Of a stretch of DNA of 64,000 nt, positions 45,654-53,880 are shown piece after piece (position 1 is the first letter of the stretch; each line of letters opens with the position of its first letter). The stretch spans positions 1-64,000 of the forward strand of contig NZ_MUNX01000075.1 of NCBI RefSeq assembly GCF_002001005.1, written 5' to 3'. Source of the stretch: Flavobacterium sp. A45. Its GTDB lineage: Bacteria > Bacteroidota > Bacteroidia > Flavobacteriales > Flavobacteriaceae. Under the pieces are notes generated by a model. That model ran no database searches, was not told where the DNA came from, and saw only the letters and a list, made by a program, of their open reading frames with translations. The position numbers and the translations under genes are program-made.

Positions 45654-45842
45654 TGTACATGTATTAAAAACTTGTTGCTAAGATATTCGCAAAAAAAACA
45701 ACTTATTTTTAATGATGTTACAATTTAATTCCTCAATAATTATTGGTTTCGCATTTTAAAAACAAAGCCTTTATTATCAAGGGTTTACGGGAATTAAAAC
45801 TTATTTACGAAAACCTTGTAGTTTCGATTCTGTTACATAAGG

Positions 45843-45878
45843 TTCAAAATTGATACCTAAAATAGTATCAATTTTGAA
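45843..45878 (-). terminator. Hairpin between hybrid regulator and fructan operon
   Basis: A perfect 14-bp stem (TTCAAAATTGATAC and complement) has an 8-base loop and lies 6 bases beyond the regulator stop codon. There is no T-run, so it could terminate weakly or be an operator. The fructan operon promoter must lie in the remaining ~190 bases up to 45653, but I see no clear -7 box there. Confidence 0.5.
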
Positions 45879-45883
45879 TCTAA

Positions 45884-48622
45884 CTAAAGTGAAGATTTGT
45901 ATTCTTTAGGTGATATTCCAAATTTATTCTTAAAAGCAGTTGAAAAGTAGTTTGGAGTAGAGAATCCAAGAGAGTATGCAATTTCAGAAATATTCATTGT
46001 ATTAGACTTTAAAAGCTCTGCTGCTTTCTCCAATTTTACATTATTAATATGATCACTGATGTTAATCCCTATTATAGCTTTTACTTTACGATACAATTGC
46101 ACTCTAGACACATTAAGCTTTTCTGCAAGGTCTTCAACTGAAAATTTTGGATTTTCGACATTTAAATTAATGATATCATTCATCTTAGTGATAAAGGATT
46201 GTTCTTGATTACCAAATTTCGATTCATGTTCAATGCGATAAATATTATTGGTATAATAATATCGTAGTTTTTCTCTATTAAAAAGTAAACTAGAAATAGA
46301 TTCTCTTAAAACAGAAAGGCTGAATGGTTTGGTAAGATACTGATCAACTCCACTCTGTAACCCTTTCAAAACGGACTCTTTGTTACTTTGGGCCGTTAAA
46401 ACAATAATCGGTATATGAGATGTCCTTAAATCTTTCTTTAACTCTTTACTGATTTCATAACCATTTTTATCTACTAAATTGATGTCACAAATAATAACAT
46501 CAGGTATAATTTCCATGGCCTTCTCTATCGCATCACTTCCGTCGGAAAAGTAAACTAAATACTCATTTGAAAGCTTTACTTTTAAAAATGAAACTAATTC
46601 GACATTATCTTCAATGATCAATAATGTATGTTTTTCAGATTCCGAATGCACTTTGGCAATTTCTAAATCAATATCTGAATTTATATTGTCAATTAAAAAA
46701 TCAGAAACTGCATTCAGATTTTCACTTTTATCTACAATTTCTGAAGACTTCAAATGTTTATTCCCTTTAAGTAAAGTAACTGTAAATTCACAGCCTTGCT
46801 TTGATTTCAACTCAATCTTACCGTGATGCAACTCCACAAACTCTTCTGATAAATACAATCCGATTCCTGAACTGTTTTTATTGTTATTTGATGCTCTAAA
46901 AAAAGGATTAAATACCATATCCAATTCATTTTCAGGAATTCCTATTCCGGAATCCTTAAAGCAAATCTTTACCGTATCATCTGAATTTTCAACGATTGAA
47001 ATAGCTATTTTACCATTATCAGGAGTAAATTTAAAAGCATTAGAAAGTAGATTAAAATATACCTTATCCATCAAACCTCGATCAATGAACAATTCCATGT
47101 TTTTGTTTTTGCAGGTCAGCTGAAAATCAATGTTTCTTCGAGCCGCTTCTCCCTTAAAATTTGCCATTACATCAGTGGAAAAATCGTAAATTTTGGTATT
47201 TGAAGCTCTTAATGAAAATTTTTGCTCCTCAATTTTCCTAAAATCCAGCAATTGATTAATCAATCTCAATAATCGATTGGAGTTTTTATGGATTAGCTTT
47301 ACTTCTTCTATAAGCGCAGTCCCTTTAATCTTATCGTTTTCAATTAACGACTCCACATAACTCATTATCAAAGTAATAGGTGTTTTAAACTCATGCGATA
47401 ATCCTGTGAAGAAATTTAATCTTGCTTCATTGCTTTTTTTAGCAATTTCAGACATCTTCTGAATTTCATCATTCTGATCAATTACAGTTTGGTTAATTTT
47501 TTCAAGTTGCTTTTTCTTTCTTGAAATAGAAATCGTCGAATAAATACTATAGATGGTTAAACTCAAAATAATAACTAAGAAAAAACTCAATAACCGAACA
47601 AGGTTATTCTGCGAAGCATATTCTCTTTCCTGAACTTTTATAGCCCCTTGCTGCGACTCGATAACTTTTTGCTGTTGATCAACTTTATCCATTTGATTTT
47701 CAATAATCTCAGCGTTATTCTGATCTATAACTATTGTATTTAGGATATTGTTTTTTGAAATTGGTTCTTTATTATACATTTTCAGAGCCAATTTCAGTGC
47801 TTCATTTCCTCCTGTTGGATATAAAATAGTCCCGTCTAAAACACCTCCTTTTACCAATTCTATACCACCATTCACCGTATTCAATCCGTCAACACCTATA
47901 AATTTAATTTTCTTTTCTAATCCTAATATTTTAGCTGTTTCCCAAGCACTTAAAGCCATACGGTCGTTATGAGCAAAAATATATTCAATGTCCGGATTTT
48001 GTAAAAGAATAGTTTTTAATGGTGCTTTAACCGATTCTCCCTCCCAATCGCCATGAATAGTGTTCACTACTTTATACCGCTTGTTTTCATTGATTATTTG
48101 TTCAAATCCCAGGCTTCGCTCATAAGCTGGAGATGAACCATTTGATCCGGTAATTTCAATGATTGTTCCAGAACCTTTACTGTGAGAAATAATATATCGG
48201 GCAGCAATGCGACCAATTTCAATATTATCGGCGCCAAGATAAGCTGTATAGTTTTCACTGTCGATTTTTCTATCAACAATTAGGACAGGAATACCTGCTT
48301 TTATTGATTTTTCTACAACTGCAGTTAATGGCTTTGATTCAATTGGAGATACAATAATCACATCAACCCTGTTTGAAATAAACCTTTCAATGTCTTCAAT
48401 TTGTTTCTCTACATTATTATTAGCATCCTGAATAGTAAGATTAACTTCAGGTCGCAAAGAGGCTTCAACCTTTATGGAACTATTCATCTGTTTACGCCAA
48501 TCATCGGTGGTCATGGCTTGCGAAAAACCGACTTTTATCTTATTACCGCTTTTTTGTTTACAGGACACTAAACTGAATGAAACGACAAGAAGTACAAATG
48601 TATATTTGACAATATGATTCAT
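45884..48622 (-). CDS. Hybrid two-component system with periplasmic sugar-binding sensor (fructan regulator)
   Basis: This 912-aa regulator begins with a LacI/ribose-binding-type periplasmic domain (about residues 25-320: KIKVGFSQAMTTDDWRKQMN, IISPIESKPL-like phrase, VPVLIVDRKI-like phrase, AAYIGADN-like phrase). A coiled stretch and a membrane helix (about 345-365) follow. HisKA has its His near residue 410 (GLSHEFKTPIT), then HATPase, a receiver with Asp near 708 (VIICDINLVDKNGYE), and an AraC HTH at the end. The B. thetaiotaomicron regulator BT1754, which binds fructose, has this architecture and sits beside an equivalent locus. It should therefore sense periplasmic fructose and activate the operon upstream of it. 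Confidence 0.92.
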   Translation of the reverse strand: MNHIVKYTFVLLVVSFSLVSCKQKSGNKIKVGFSQAMTTDDWRKQMNSSIKVEASLRPEVNLTIQDANNNVEKQIEDIERFISNRVDVIIVSPIESKPLTAVVEKSIKAGIPVLIVDRKIDSENYTAYLGADNIEIGRIAARYIISHSKGSGTIIEITGSNGSSPAYERSLGFEQIINENKRYKVVNTIHGDWEGESVKAPLKTILLQNPDIEYIFAHNDRMALSAWETAKILGLEKKIKFIGVDGLNTVNGGIELVKGGVLDGTILYPTGGNEALKLALKMYNKEPISKNNILNTIVIDQNNAEIIENQMDKVDQQQKVIESQQGAIKVQEREYASQNNLVRLLSFFLVIILSLTIYSIYSTISISRKKKQLEKINQTVIDQNDEIQKMSEIAKKSNEARLNFFTGLSHEFKTPITLIMSYVESLIENDKIKGTALIEEVKLIHKNSNRLLRLINQLLDFRKIEEQKFSLRASNTKIYDFSTDVMANFKGEAARRNIDFQLTCKNKNMELFIDRGLMDKVYFNLLSNAFKFTPDNGKIAISIVENSDDTVKICFKDSGIGIPENELDMVFNPFFRASNNNKNSSGIGLYLSEEFVELHHGKIELKSKQGCEFTVTLLKGNKHLKSSEIVDKSENLNAVSDFLIDNINSDIDLEIAKVHSESEKHTLLIIEDNVELVSFLKVKLSNEYLVYFSDGSDAIEKAMEIIPDVIICDINLVDKNGYEISKELKKDLRTSHIPIIVLTAQSNKESVLKGLQSGVDQYLTKPFSLSVLRESISSLLFNREKLRYYYTNNIYRIEHESKFGNQEQSFITKMNDIINLNVENPKFSVEDLAEKLNVSRVQLYRKVKAIIGINISDHINNVKLEKAAELLKSNTMNISEIAYSLGFSTPNYFSTAFKNKFGISPKEYKSSL

Positions 48623-48812
48623 AAAAGAATAAAATTTAGGTAAAATGAATATGTCTTTAAAATAATAAAGTATTTTAAATTACTATTATCAAAATAATTA
48701 GGAAGGATTATTTTGATAATGATAAAGGAAGGAAGTCGTAATAATAAAAAAGTAAATTTAAACTTTTATTTTATGCCTGCAAAACTGTAGACACACATAA
48801 TTAAATTAATTG

Positions 48813-48840
48813 CAAAAATATATCTTAACTTAGCATGCAA
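48813..48840 (-). promoter_or_regulatory. Predicted promoter of the fructan regulator gene
   Basis: On the minus strand, TTG (48840-48838), a 17-base spacer and TATTTTTG (48820-48813) match the Flavobacterium TTG / TAnnTTTG promoter. The 5' leader would be about 190 bases. The match to both boxes suggests constitutive expression, unlike the -33-less promoters of the other regulon. Confidence 0.5.
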
Positions 48841-48984
48841 TTTTTATTTGCAACTCTACTTCTCAATTATATTTTGAGCTGAAAAATAAGAAAACAATTC
48901 ACTAATCAAGAAACTTGTTGAACAGTAATTTTTTATAGCTTTAAAAAAACTCAAATCCTAAACAACAAAACATTAATTACCTAA

Positions 48985-49347
48985 TAACCCGCTCCCCGAA
49001 GAGTTCAATGGAAACGTGTATGCTACGCAAATGTCTCTGACTTTGCGTTTCTTAAAAGTTCTTGAAAGATCATAAACATGATAAAAGTCTCCCGACTTTT
49101 TCCGTGAATGTTTTTAGAATTGCAGAGGTTTCAAAAATTATAAAAAACTGCAAAGTAGCAAAGCTGTTATTTTGTAGTTTTTCTTTTCAATATACTAAGG
49201 AACATTTCGATTTATAAGCGATCATACTAGCAAAGGCGTTGAATTTGAAAGATAATTACGGAAAAAGTCGGGAGACTTTTATTAGATTTACAGCTTTAAA
49301 GAGCATTTAAAAAAGGTACAAAGTCAGGAGAATGCGGAGCGGGTTAA
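48985..49347. mobile_element. Nested inverted-repeat element, MITE-like
   Basis: The outer ends are TAACCCGCTCC (48985-48995) and its complement (49337-49347). Inside, a perfect 24-bp inverted repeat (49082-49105 and 49258-49281, core AAAAGTCTCCCGACTTTTTC) encloses about 150 bases, and a smaller hairpin (ACGCAAA/TTTGCGT) lies near 49030. The 363-base element has no open reading frame and no obvious target duplication. It could be a non-autonomous transposon or a structured RNA. Confidence 0.55.
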
Positions 49348-49408
49348 AGCAGAATGAAATTATAAAACTTCTTACTACAAACCGAAAAGTTAGATTATAA
49401 TAGATATT

Positions 49409-50002
49409 TTAATTTTTCTTATAAGCTAATTGACGAGTAACGCCAGTAATGTTTATACGATACTGAACCATTTCAATACTACACTTATAGTGTTCTGCAA
49501 TTTCTTCAAATGTCATCCTCTTTTTTAATGAATAAAGTAAGGCGGGTCTAGGAAGTTGAAGACATGAACCTAACCATTCAGCTTCATCTTCTTGTTCAAT
49601 ATCTAAGCTTCTTAAAAAACCAGATAATCCTGTGGTTTTTGTTTTTTCAGAAACCTTGTGTTCACAAATAATGTGAGCTAGCTCATGCATTAAGTTACTT
49701 TGTTGTCTGGCCGGAGAATGTGTTGGATTATGAACAATAATATATTTTCCTTCTTTTAAAGGAATTGTGGCTGCAGACCAGTGGATTGAACCATTACCTA
49801 ATAACTCATTTAATTGTTCTTCTGAAAGTCCTTGTACACTTGATGGTTCTAAAATAGGTATTTTTAAAAATTCACATAACTTAAATGCACAAAGAGGAGA
49901 AGATGGATATAATCCTAATTGATTTCTTAATTCAATGACTTTTTCATCTGACCATTTCTTAAAACCTCTTTTATATTTAGTTTTCTTTTGTTGCAGAGGC
50001 AT
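49409..50002 (-). CDS. ImmA/IrrE-family metallopeptidase
   Basis: This is a 197-aa protein with the zinc motif HELAH at 106-110 and downstream acidic residues (DEAEWLGSCLQLPRPAL) typical of the ImmA/IrrE family. In mobile elements such peptidases cleave a partner XRE repressor after a stress signal. The gene overlaps the XRE gene by 26 bases in another frame, so the two are translated together. The first 20 residues are basic (QQKKTKYKRGFKK). Confidence 0.85.
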   Translation of the reverse strand: MPLQQKKTKYKRGFKKWSDEKVIELRNQLGLYPSSPLCAFKLCEFLKIPILEPSSVQGLSEEQLNELLGNGSIHWSAATIPLKEGKYIIVHNPTHSPARQQSNLMHELAHIICEHKVSEKTKTTGLSGFLRSLDIEQEDEAEWLGSCLQLPRPALLYSLKKRMTFEEIAEHYKCSIEMVQYRINITGVTRQLAYKKN

Positions 50003-50315
50003 AAGCTAAATTTATCATTTGTATTAGAGCTTCAGAAGTTGATGGTGGTAATGTTTTATCAGCTCTTAAATGTGCTATAACTTCATTCTGTACATCTTCG
50101 ATATTTGAATTTGAATTTGTAAAATAATCTGTTGAAACTTCAAGCCAATCACACAATCTTAAATATGTATCTATATCAGGTAAGTTTCCTTGTTCTATTC
50201 TTGAAAGTGTTGATGCACTAACACCTATTTCAGAAGCTAGTACTCTCAAACCTTTACTTCCTCTTTTCGATTTAATCATTTCTGAAAACCTTTGGGTATC
50301 TAATGAAGTGCTCAT
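49977..50315 (-). CDS. XRE-family helix-turn-helix repressor
   Basis: This is a 112-aa protein with an N-terminal Cro/C1-type HTH (GLRVLASEIGVSASTLSRIEQGNLPDI) and a short C-terminal tail (residues 75-112) that may be the cleavage target of the ImmA peptidase encoded downstream. Several palindromes of the type TGTTTC-N6-GAAACA lie just upstream, so autorepression and control of the divergent gene at 50781 are likely. Confidence 0.85.
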   Translation of the reverse strand: MSTSLDTQRFSEMIKSKRGSKGLRVLASEIGVSASTLSRIEQGNLPDIDTYLRLCDWLEVSTDYFTNSNSNIEDVQNEVIAHLRADKTLPPSTSEALIQMINLAYASATKEN

Positions 50316-50430
50316 TGTGAATAACTTTTAAATAATTGTGAATAACGTTTCTGCAAACGTACAAATGTTTCTTTGAAGAAACAAATTTAATTCGTTTCTT
50401 TGCAGAGATATTTGTTTCATAAAAGAAACA
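50314..50430. promoter_or_regulatory. Operator array of the XRE repressor
   Basis: There are palindromes at 50366-50383 (TGTTTCTTTGAAGAAACA, perfect) and 50413-50430 (TGTTTC..GAAACA with a 6-base centre). A related ACGTTT..AAACGT lies at 50345-50360 and a half-site near 50393. Two direct repeats ATTGTGAATAAC (50314-50325 and 50335-50346, 21 bases apart) overlap the XRE start codon. This density fits cooperative repression of both divergent genes. The rest of 50431-50780 shows nothing clear. Confidence 0.65.
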
Positions 50431-50780
50431 GTACTTTATATTTAACAAAAATACTGATTTCGTCAAATCTTTCTTGTCGAGAAGTTGAAAGAATAGTAGA
50501 AACAAAAAAAATACATGGTTTGAATAAATTTCATTTAAAGACCAAATATTAATTAAAATAATAAAACTATGGATCCATAAAATAACCTAAGTATAATTTT
50601 TAATTACAAAAGCTCTAATATTAATACAAAGGAGAAACATTAAAGTGTGTGTCAAAATTGCATTTAAATCATTAGTTATTTGATAAATAGATTATTATAT
50701 AAAAAAAACAATACGGGTGAAATGCCCAAATTCATCTTATTAATTCAAAATAAAGCATTAATTTTTAATTCAAATTACTC

Positions 50781-51695
50781 ATGAAACAAGTACACACATT
50801 CAAAGATCATTATAGAATAAACAAAAGAGATTTTGTTGAATTCGTAAATATCCCGCTCGATGGGGATTTATTAGCATTTATTTGCCCTTTTCTAATTGCG
50901 AATAATAGAGAGTATGAAGTTGTAGATGAAATTTATCTACAATTAGTAGATTTTTTCACAAACCTAAATAGAAAATATATCGTTCCTAAGGATAAGACAA
51001 ATGGACTAAAATTTCTATCAGATTTGCATGAACCAAACGAATATCATCTAGGATATTCAGATTCAAACAAAGGAAAAGCCATTGCCCATGAAAAAGCAGA
51101 GTTAATTTATGACTCATTAAGTAAAAATATATTTGCTCAACAAGGTATATCAATTACTAATGAAGCTCATAATATTTTGTTACTTGTAGAAGGTATTGGC
51201 CAAGATATAATGTCAGATACGATTTCTAATGTTTGCAGAAATATATTTGCAGAGTTTACAGAGAAACAATGTGCAAAACATAAAATTCAAACTTTCAAAA
51301 CTAAAGTTAGGTTCTATAATTCTACACTTGGAAAATGGGATACTAAAGAATATAATCTTCCTCAATATAAAGGGGAAAAAATAATTTTAGTTCCTAAAAT
51401 TATTGTCTCCGGCGGAAGAGCTTATTCCACTAGATATAATTATTTTATAGCTAGCAATTATATTTCTAAAGATATAATGGATCTGAAAGTTGTTGCCAAA
51501 AATGATAAAATGATTTCAACATTAAAAGATGGAACAAAAAAACTTATAATAAAAGAAATCTATAAGGCTTATGGAAAGCCTAAAAATGATTTAGTAGATT
51601 TTGTTTTAGAATATCAAGGCTCTCTGCAAGACTTTCTTGATTATAGTAAAGCACATTATCCAGCATTAGATTTAGATAATATTATCGAAAATTAA
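50781..51695 (+). CDS. Unrecognised 304-aa protein divergent from ImmA/XRE
   Basis: I do not recognise this soluble protein. It has no signal peptide or membrane helix. The N-terminal part (residues 1-60) is hydrophobic and acidic (FVEFVNIPLDGDLLAFICPF). The middle has EGIGQDIMSDTISNVCRNIFAEFTEKQC, a helix with conserved-looking acidic and Arg residues. The C-terminal half is rich in Lys and Tyr (VVAKNDKMISTLKDGTKKL). It is transcribed away from the ImmA/XRE pair through a shared operator array and is followed by its own terminator. The set looks like a regulated effector (defence, toxin or mobile-element gene). It may be a nuclease, but I see no catalytic motif I can name. Confidence 0.7.
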   Translation: MKQVHTFKDHYRINKRDFVEFVNIPLDGDLLAFICPFLIANNREYEVVDEIYLQLVDFFTNLNRKYIVPKDKTNGLKFLSDLHEPNEYHLGYSDSNKGKAIAHEKAELIYDSLSKNIFAQQGISITNEAHNILLLVEGIGQDIMSDTISNVCRNIFAEFTEKQCAKHKIQTFKTKVRFYNSTLGKWDTKEYNLPQYKGEKIILVPKIIVSGGRAYSTRYNYFIASNYISKDIMDLKVVAKNDKMISTLKDGTKKLIIKEIYKAYGKPKNDLVDFVLEYQGSLQDFLDYSKAHYPALDLDNIIEN

Positions 51696-51742
51696 AATAA
51701 AAATGCCCTAATCATTTCTTTTAAAGAAACAGCAACAACTGT

Positions 51743-51777
51743 AAAGCCTTCAAAAAACTTTTTTGGAGGCTTTTTTT
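51743..51777 (+). terminator. Rho-independent terminator
   Basis: A stem AAAGCCTTCAAAAAA with its near-complement and a T-run follows the 304-aa gene by 47 bases. Confidence 0.8.
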
Positions 51778-51868
51778 AATCCCTCTGTTAACGCAAGCAT
51801 CCCGCTCGTGCACCCAAAGTACAAGAATACAATCGGCTAAAATTTTTATTAAAAACTAAATTTCTCGT

Positions 51869-51942
51869 TTAGCCCCGATGGAAGCGATATCCTTTTCCTG
51901 AATCCTTTAGCCAGGAAAAGATTTAGCGGACAGCGGGACTGA
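51869..51942. ncRNA. Structured intergenic repeat of Flavobacterium type
   Basis: The stretch runs from TTAGCCCCGATGGAAGCG to GCGGACAGCGGGACT. It can fold with an inner stem (ATCCTTTTCCTG with CAGGAAAAGAT) and outer pairing of the CCCCG and CGGG ends. I remember similar AGCCCCGAT...GCGGGA elements in many flavobacterial intergenic regions. It may correspond to the Flavo-1 RNA motif, which I cannot check here. Confidence 0.4.
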
Positions 51943-52089
51943 ATATGTTATGAAAATGGATTTTCTGCTCCTAAAAAAATCATCAAACATTCTTTAGTTA
52001 ATTCACTTATAAATGAAATAATTAACAAAAAAAACTCAGTATCTTTATGAGTCTTAAAATCAAGCATTTATAATCAAAATTTTAAAAAT

Positions 52090-53148
52090 ATGGAAACCAC
52101 AAATGTAAAAGCTTACGGCACTGTAGCTGCTGATGCCCCCCTAAAACAAATGGATATCCAACGCAGAAACGCAACTGCGAAAGATATTGAAATCGATATT
52201 TTGTATTGTGGCGTTTGTCACTCTGATCTGCACACCGCTAGAAATGACTGGGGATTCACGACATATCCGACTGTTGTTGGCCACGAAATTGTTGGAAAAG
52301 TGACCAAAGTAGGAAGTCAAGTCACCAAGCTAAAAGTGGGCGATTTTGCGGCAGTGGGCTGTTTGGTTGGTTCTTGCCACACTTGCGATAACTGCAAACA
52401 CGATCTGGAACAATATTGCTCGAACGGATGGATTGGTACTTATAACAGTCCCGACAAATATTTGGGTGGAATGACTTATGGAGGCTATTCTGAAAAAATT
52501 GTGGTTGAAGAACACTTTGTTCTAAAAGTACCTGCGAATCTTGATCTTGCCGCTACTGCGCCTTTGTTGTGCGCCGGTATTACGACTTGGTCACCGCTTC
52601 GCCACTGGAAAGTGGGTAAAGGAAGTAAAGTTGCCGTTGTAGGTTTGGGCGGATTGGGACATATGGCAATAAAACTAGCCAAAGGTTTGGGCGCGGAAGT
52701 TACACTATTTTCAAGAACTCCAGGTAAAGAAAAAGACGCTTTGGACTTGGGTGCCGACTCTGTTATCATTTCAACCGAAGATAGCCAAATGGGATCCGTA
52801 AGTGGAAAATTCGATTTGATTATTGACACCGTTCCTTATGTTCACGACGTAAATCCTTATGTTGGAACTTTGAATACCAGTGGAACTTTGGTTATTGTGG
52901 GATACTTAGGCGGTTTGGAACCTTTCTTGAACACTGTTCCTATGATAATGGGCAGAAAATCGGTAGCAGGTTCTTTAATTGGCGGGATCGCCGAAACTCA
53001 GGAAATGCTTGACTTTTGTGGAAAACACAACATCGTGTCCGAAATTGAATTAATCAAAATGCAAGACATCAACGAAGCTTACGAAAGAATGTTGAAAAGT
53101 GATGTACACTATCGCTTTGTGATTGATATGGCTTCGCTCAAGGGATGA
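52090..53148 (+). CDS. Zinc-dependent NAD(P) alcohol dehydrogenase (YahK/CAD type)
   Basis: This is a 352-aa medium-chain dehydrogenase. The catalytic-zinc region CGVCHSDLHTARNDWGFTTYP and GHEIVGKV are clear. Structural-zinc cysteines are in GSCHTCDNCKHDLEQYC and the Rossmann fold in VAVVGLGGLGHMAIKLAKGL. The YahK subgroup reduces a broad range of aldehydes with NADPH. A monocistronic unit is likely: it is separated from the cupin gene by an inverted repeat. Confidence 0.9.
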   Translation: METTNVKAYGTVAADAPLKQMDIQRRNATAKDIEIDILYCGVCHSDLHTARNDWGFTTYPTVVGHEIVGKVTKVGSQVTKLKVGDFAAVGCLVGSCHTCDNCKHDLEQYCSNGWIGTYNSPDKYLGGMTYGGYSEKIVVEEHFVLKVPANLDLAATAPLLCAGITTWSPLRHWKVGKGSKVAVVGLGGLGHMAIKLAKGLGAEVTLFSRTPGKEKDALDLGADSVIISTEDSQMGSVSGKFDLIIDTVPYVHDVNPYVGTLNTSGTLVIVGYLGGLEPFLNTVPMIMGRKSVAGSLIGGIAETQEMLDFCGKHNIVSEIELIKMQDINEAYERMLKSDVHYRFVIDMASLKG

Positions 53149-53257
53149 GAAAAAGTTGCTGAGATTCTAAGAATCTAAGTGGCTAAGATTTTATGTTGAG
53201 AATTACAAAAGCAATATGACTATTCGTATCTCAATCTAGAATCTAATTATTAGTATG

Positions 53258-53314
53258 CTTTGCGCCTCTGCGTCTTTGCGAGCGCAATCCACGCAAAGGC
53301 GCAGAGGCGCAAAG
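53258..53314. repeat. Inverted repeat of the 'CTTTGCGCCTCTGCG' type
   Basis: Arms 53258-53280 and 53292-53314 (CTTTGCGCCTCTGCG, then TCTTTGCG) pair with one mismatch. Elements with this wording are dispersed in many Bacteroidota genomes. Here it lies between the dehydrogenase and the cupin gene and could act as a terminator. A second degenerate repeat (TCTAAGAATCTAAG) precedes it near 53165. Confidence 0.7.
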
Positions 53315-53368
53315 AACAGAAAGTTTTAAAGCTTGTAAAAAACAATAAATTTAGTTAGAGTAAAAAAC

Positions 53369-53785
53369 ATGAAACAAACAAATAACAGCACACAAAATCC
53401 AATTTTCCCTCAAGGCGATAAAGCAAATCCTGATTATTTCACTGGAAATGCCTGGGTTAAATTATTAGTAAGTGAAAATGAATTTAATAGTATCATCGGA
53501 AACGTAACTTTTGAAGCGGGAGCCCGAAACAATTGGCACACGCATCCGGGTGGTCAAATCCTTATTGTAACCTACGGAATTGGATATTATCAGGAGAAAG
53601 GCAAACCTATTCAATTAATTCAAAGAGGTGATGTGATTAAAATTCCAGCTGATATAAAGCATTGGCATGGTGCTTCAAGAGATAATACGCTAACCCATAT
53701 AGCGATTACAGCTGCTACTCCAAAAGGGGCCGTTGATTGGTTGGAAAGAGTAACCGATGAGGAATTCAATAGTTATAACCAGTAA
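53369..53785 (+). CDS. Small cupin protein
   Basis: This is a 138-aa single-domain cupin with the metal motif NNWHTHPGGQILIV, then RGDVIKIPADIKHWHGAS (second His cluster). Small cupins of this type include manganese-binding hydroxynitrile lyase-like proteins and sugar or aldehyde-binding proteins. Function cannot be set from the sequence. It follows the alcohol dehydrogenase by 220 bases. Confidence 0.8.
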   Translation: MKQTNNSTQNPIFPQGDKANPDYFTGNAWVKLLVSENEFNSIIGNVTFEAGARNNWHTHPGGQILIVTYGIGYYQEKGKPIQLIQRGDVIKIPADIKHWHGASRDNTLTHIAITAATPKGAVDWLERVTDEEFNSYNQ

Positions 53786-53817
53786 AAGCGATCAATTATT
53801 TCAATATTTTACTACGC

Positions 53818-53858
53818 AAAAAACGTTATTACTCAAGATTTAAGTAATAACGTTTTTT
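53818..53858. terminator. Bidirectional terminator
   Basis: A perfect 16-bp stem (AAAAAACGTTATTACT and complement) with a 9-base loop lies between the convergent cupin and cyclase genes. Confidence 0.88.
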
Positions 53859-53880
53859 GTATTTAAAGAACTCAAAATAC

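Larger units (their letters stand above)
48623..49408. other. Intergenic region with promoter and inverted-repeat element
   Basis: This 786-base gap contains the promoter above and the nested inverted-repeat element at 48985-49347. I see no gene in it. Confidence 0.5.
51696..52089. other. Intergenic region before the alcohol dehydrogenase
   Basis: This 394-base gap contains the terminator above and the structured repeat below. No gene is seen. Confidence 0.5.

Noticed and set aside
50272-50505. 77-codon minus-strand frame upstream of the XRE gene
   Set aside because: It overlaps the XRE start and runs through the palindromic operators. Its composition is of intergenic type.
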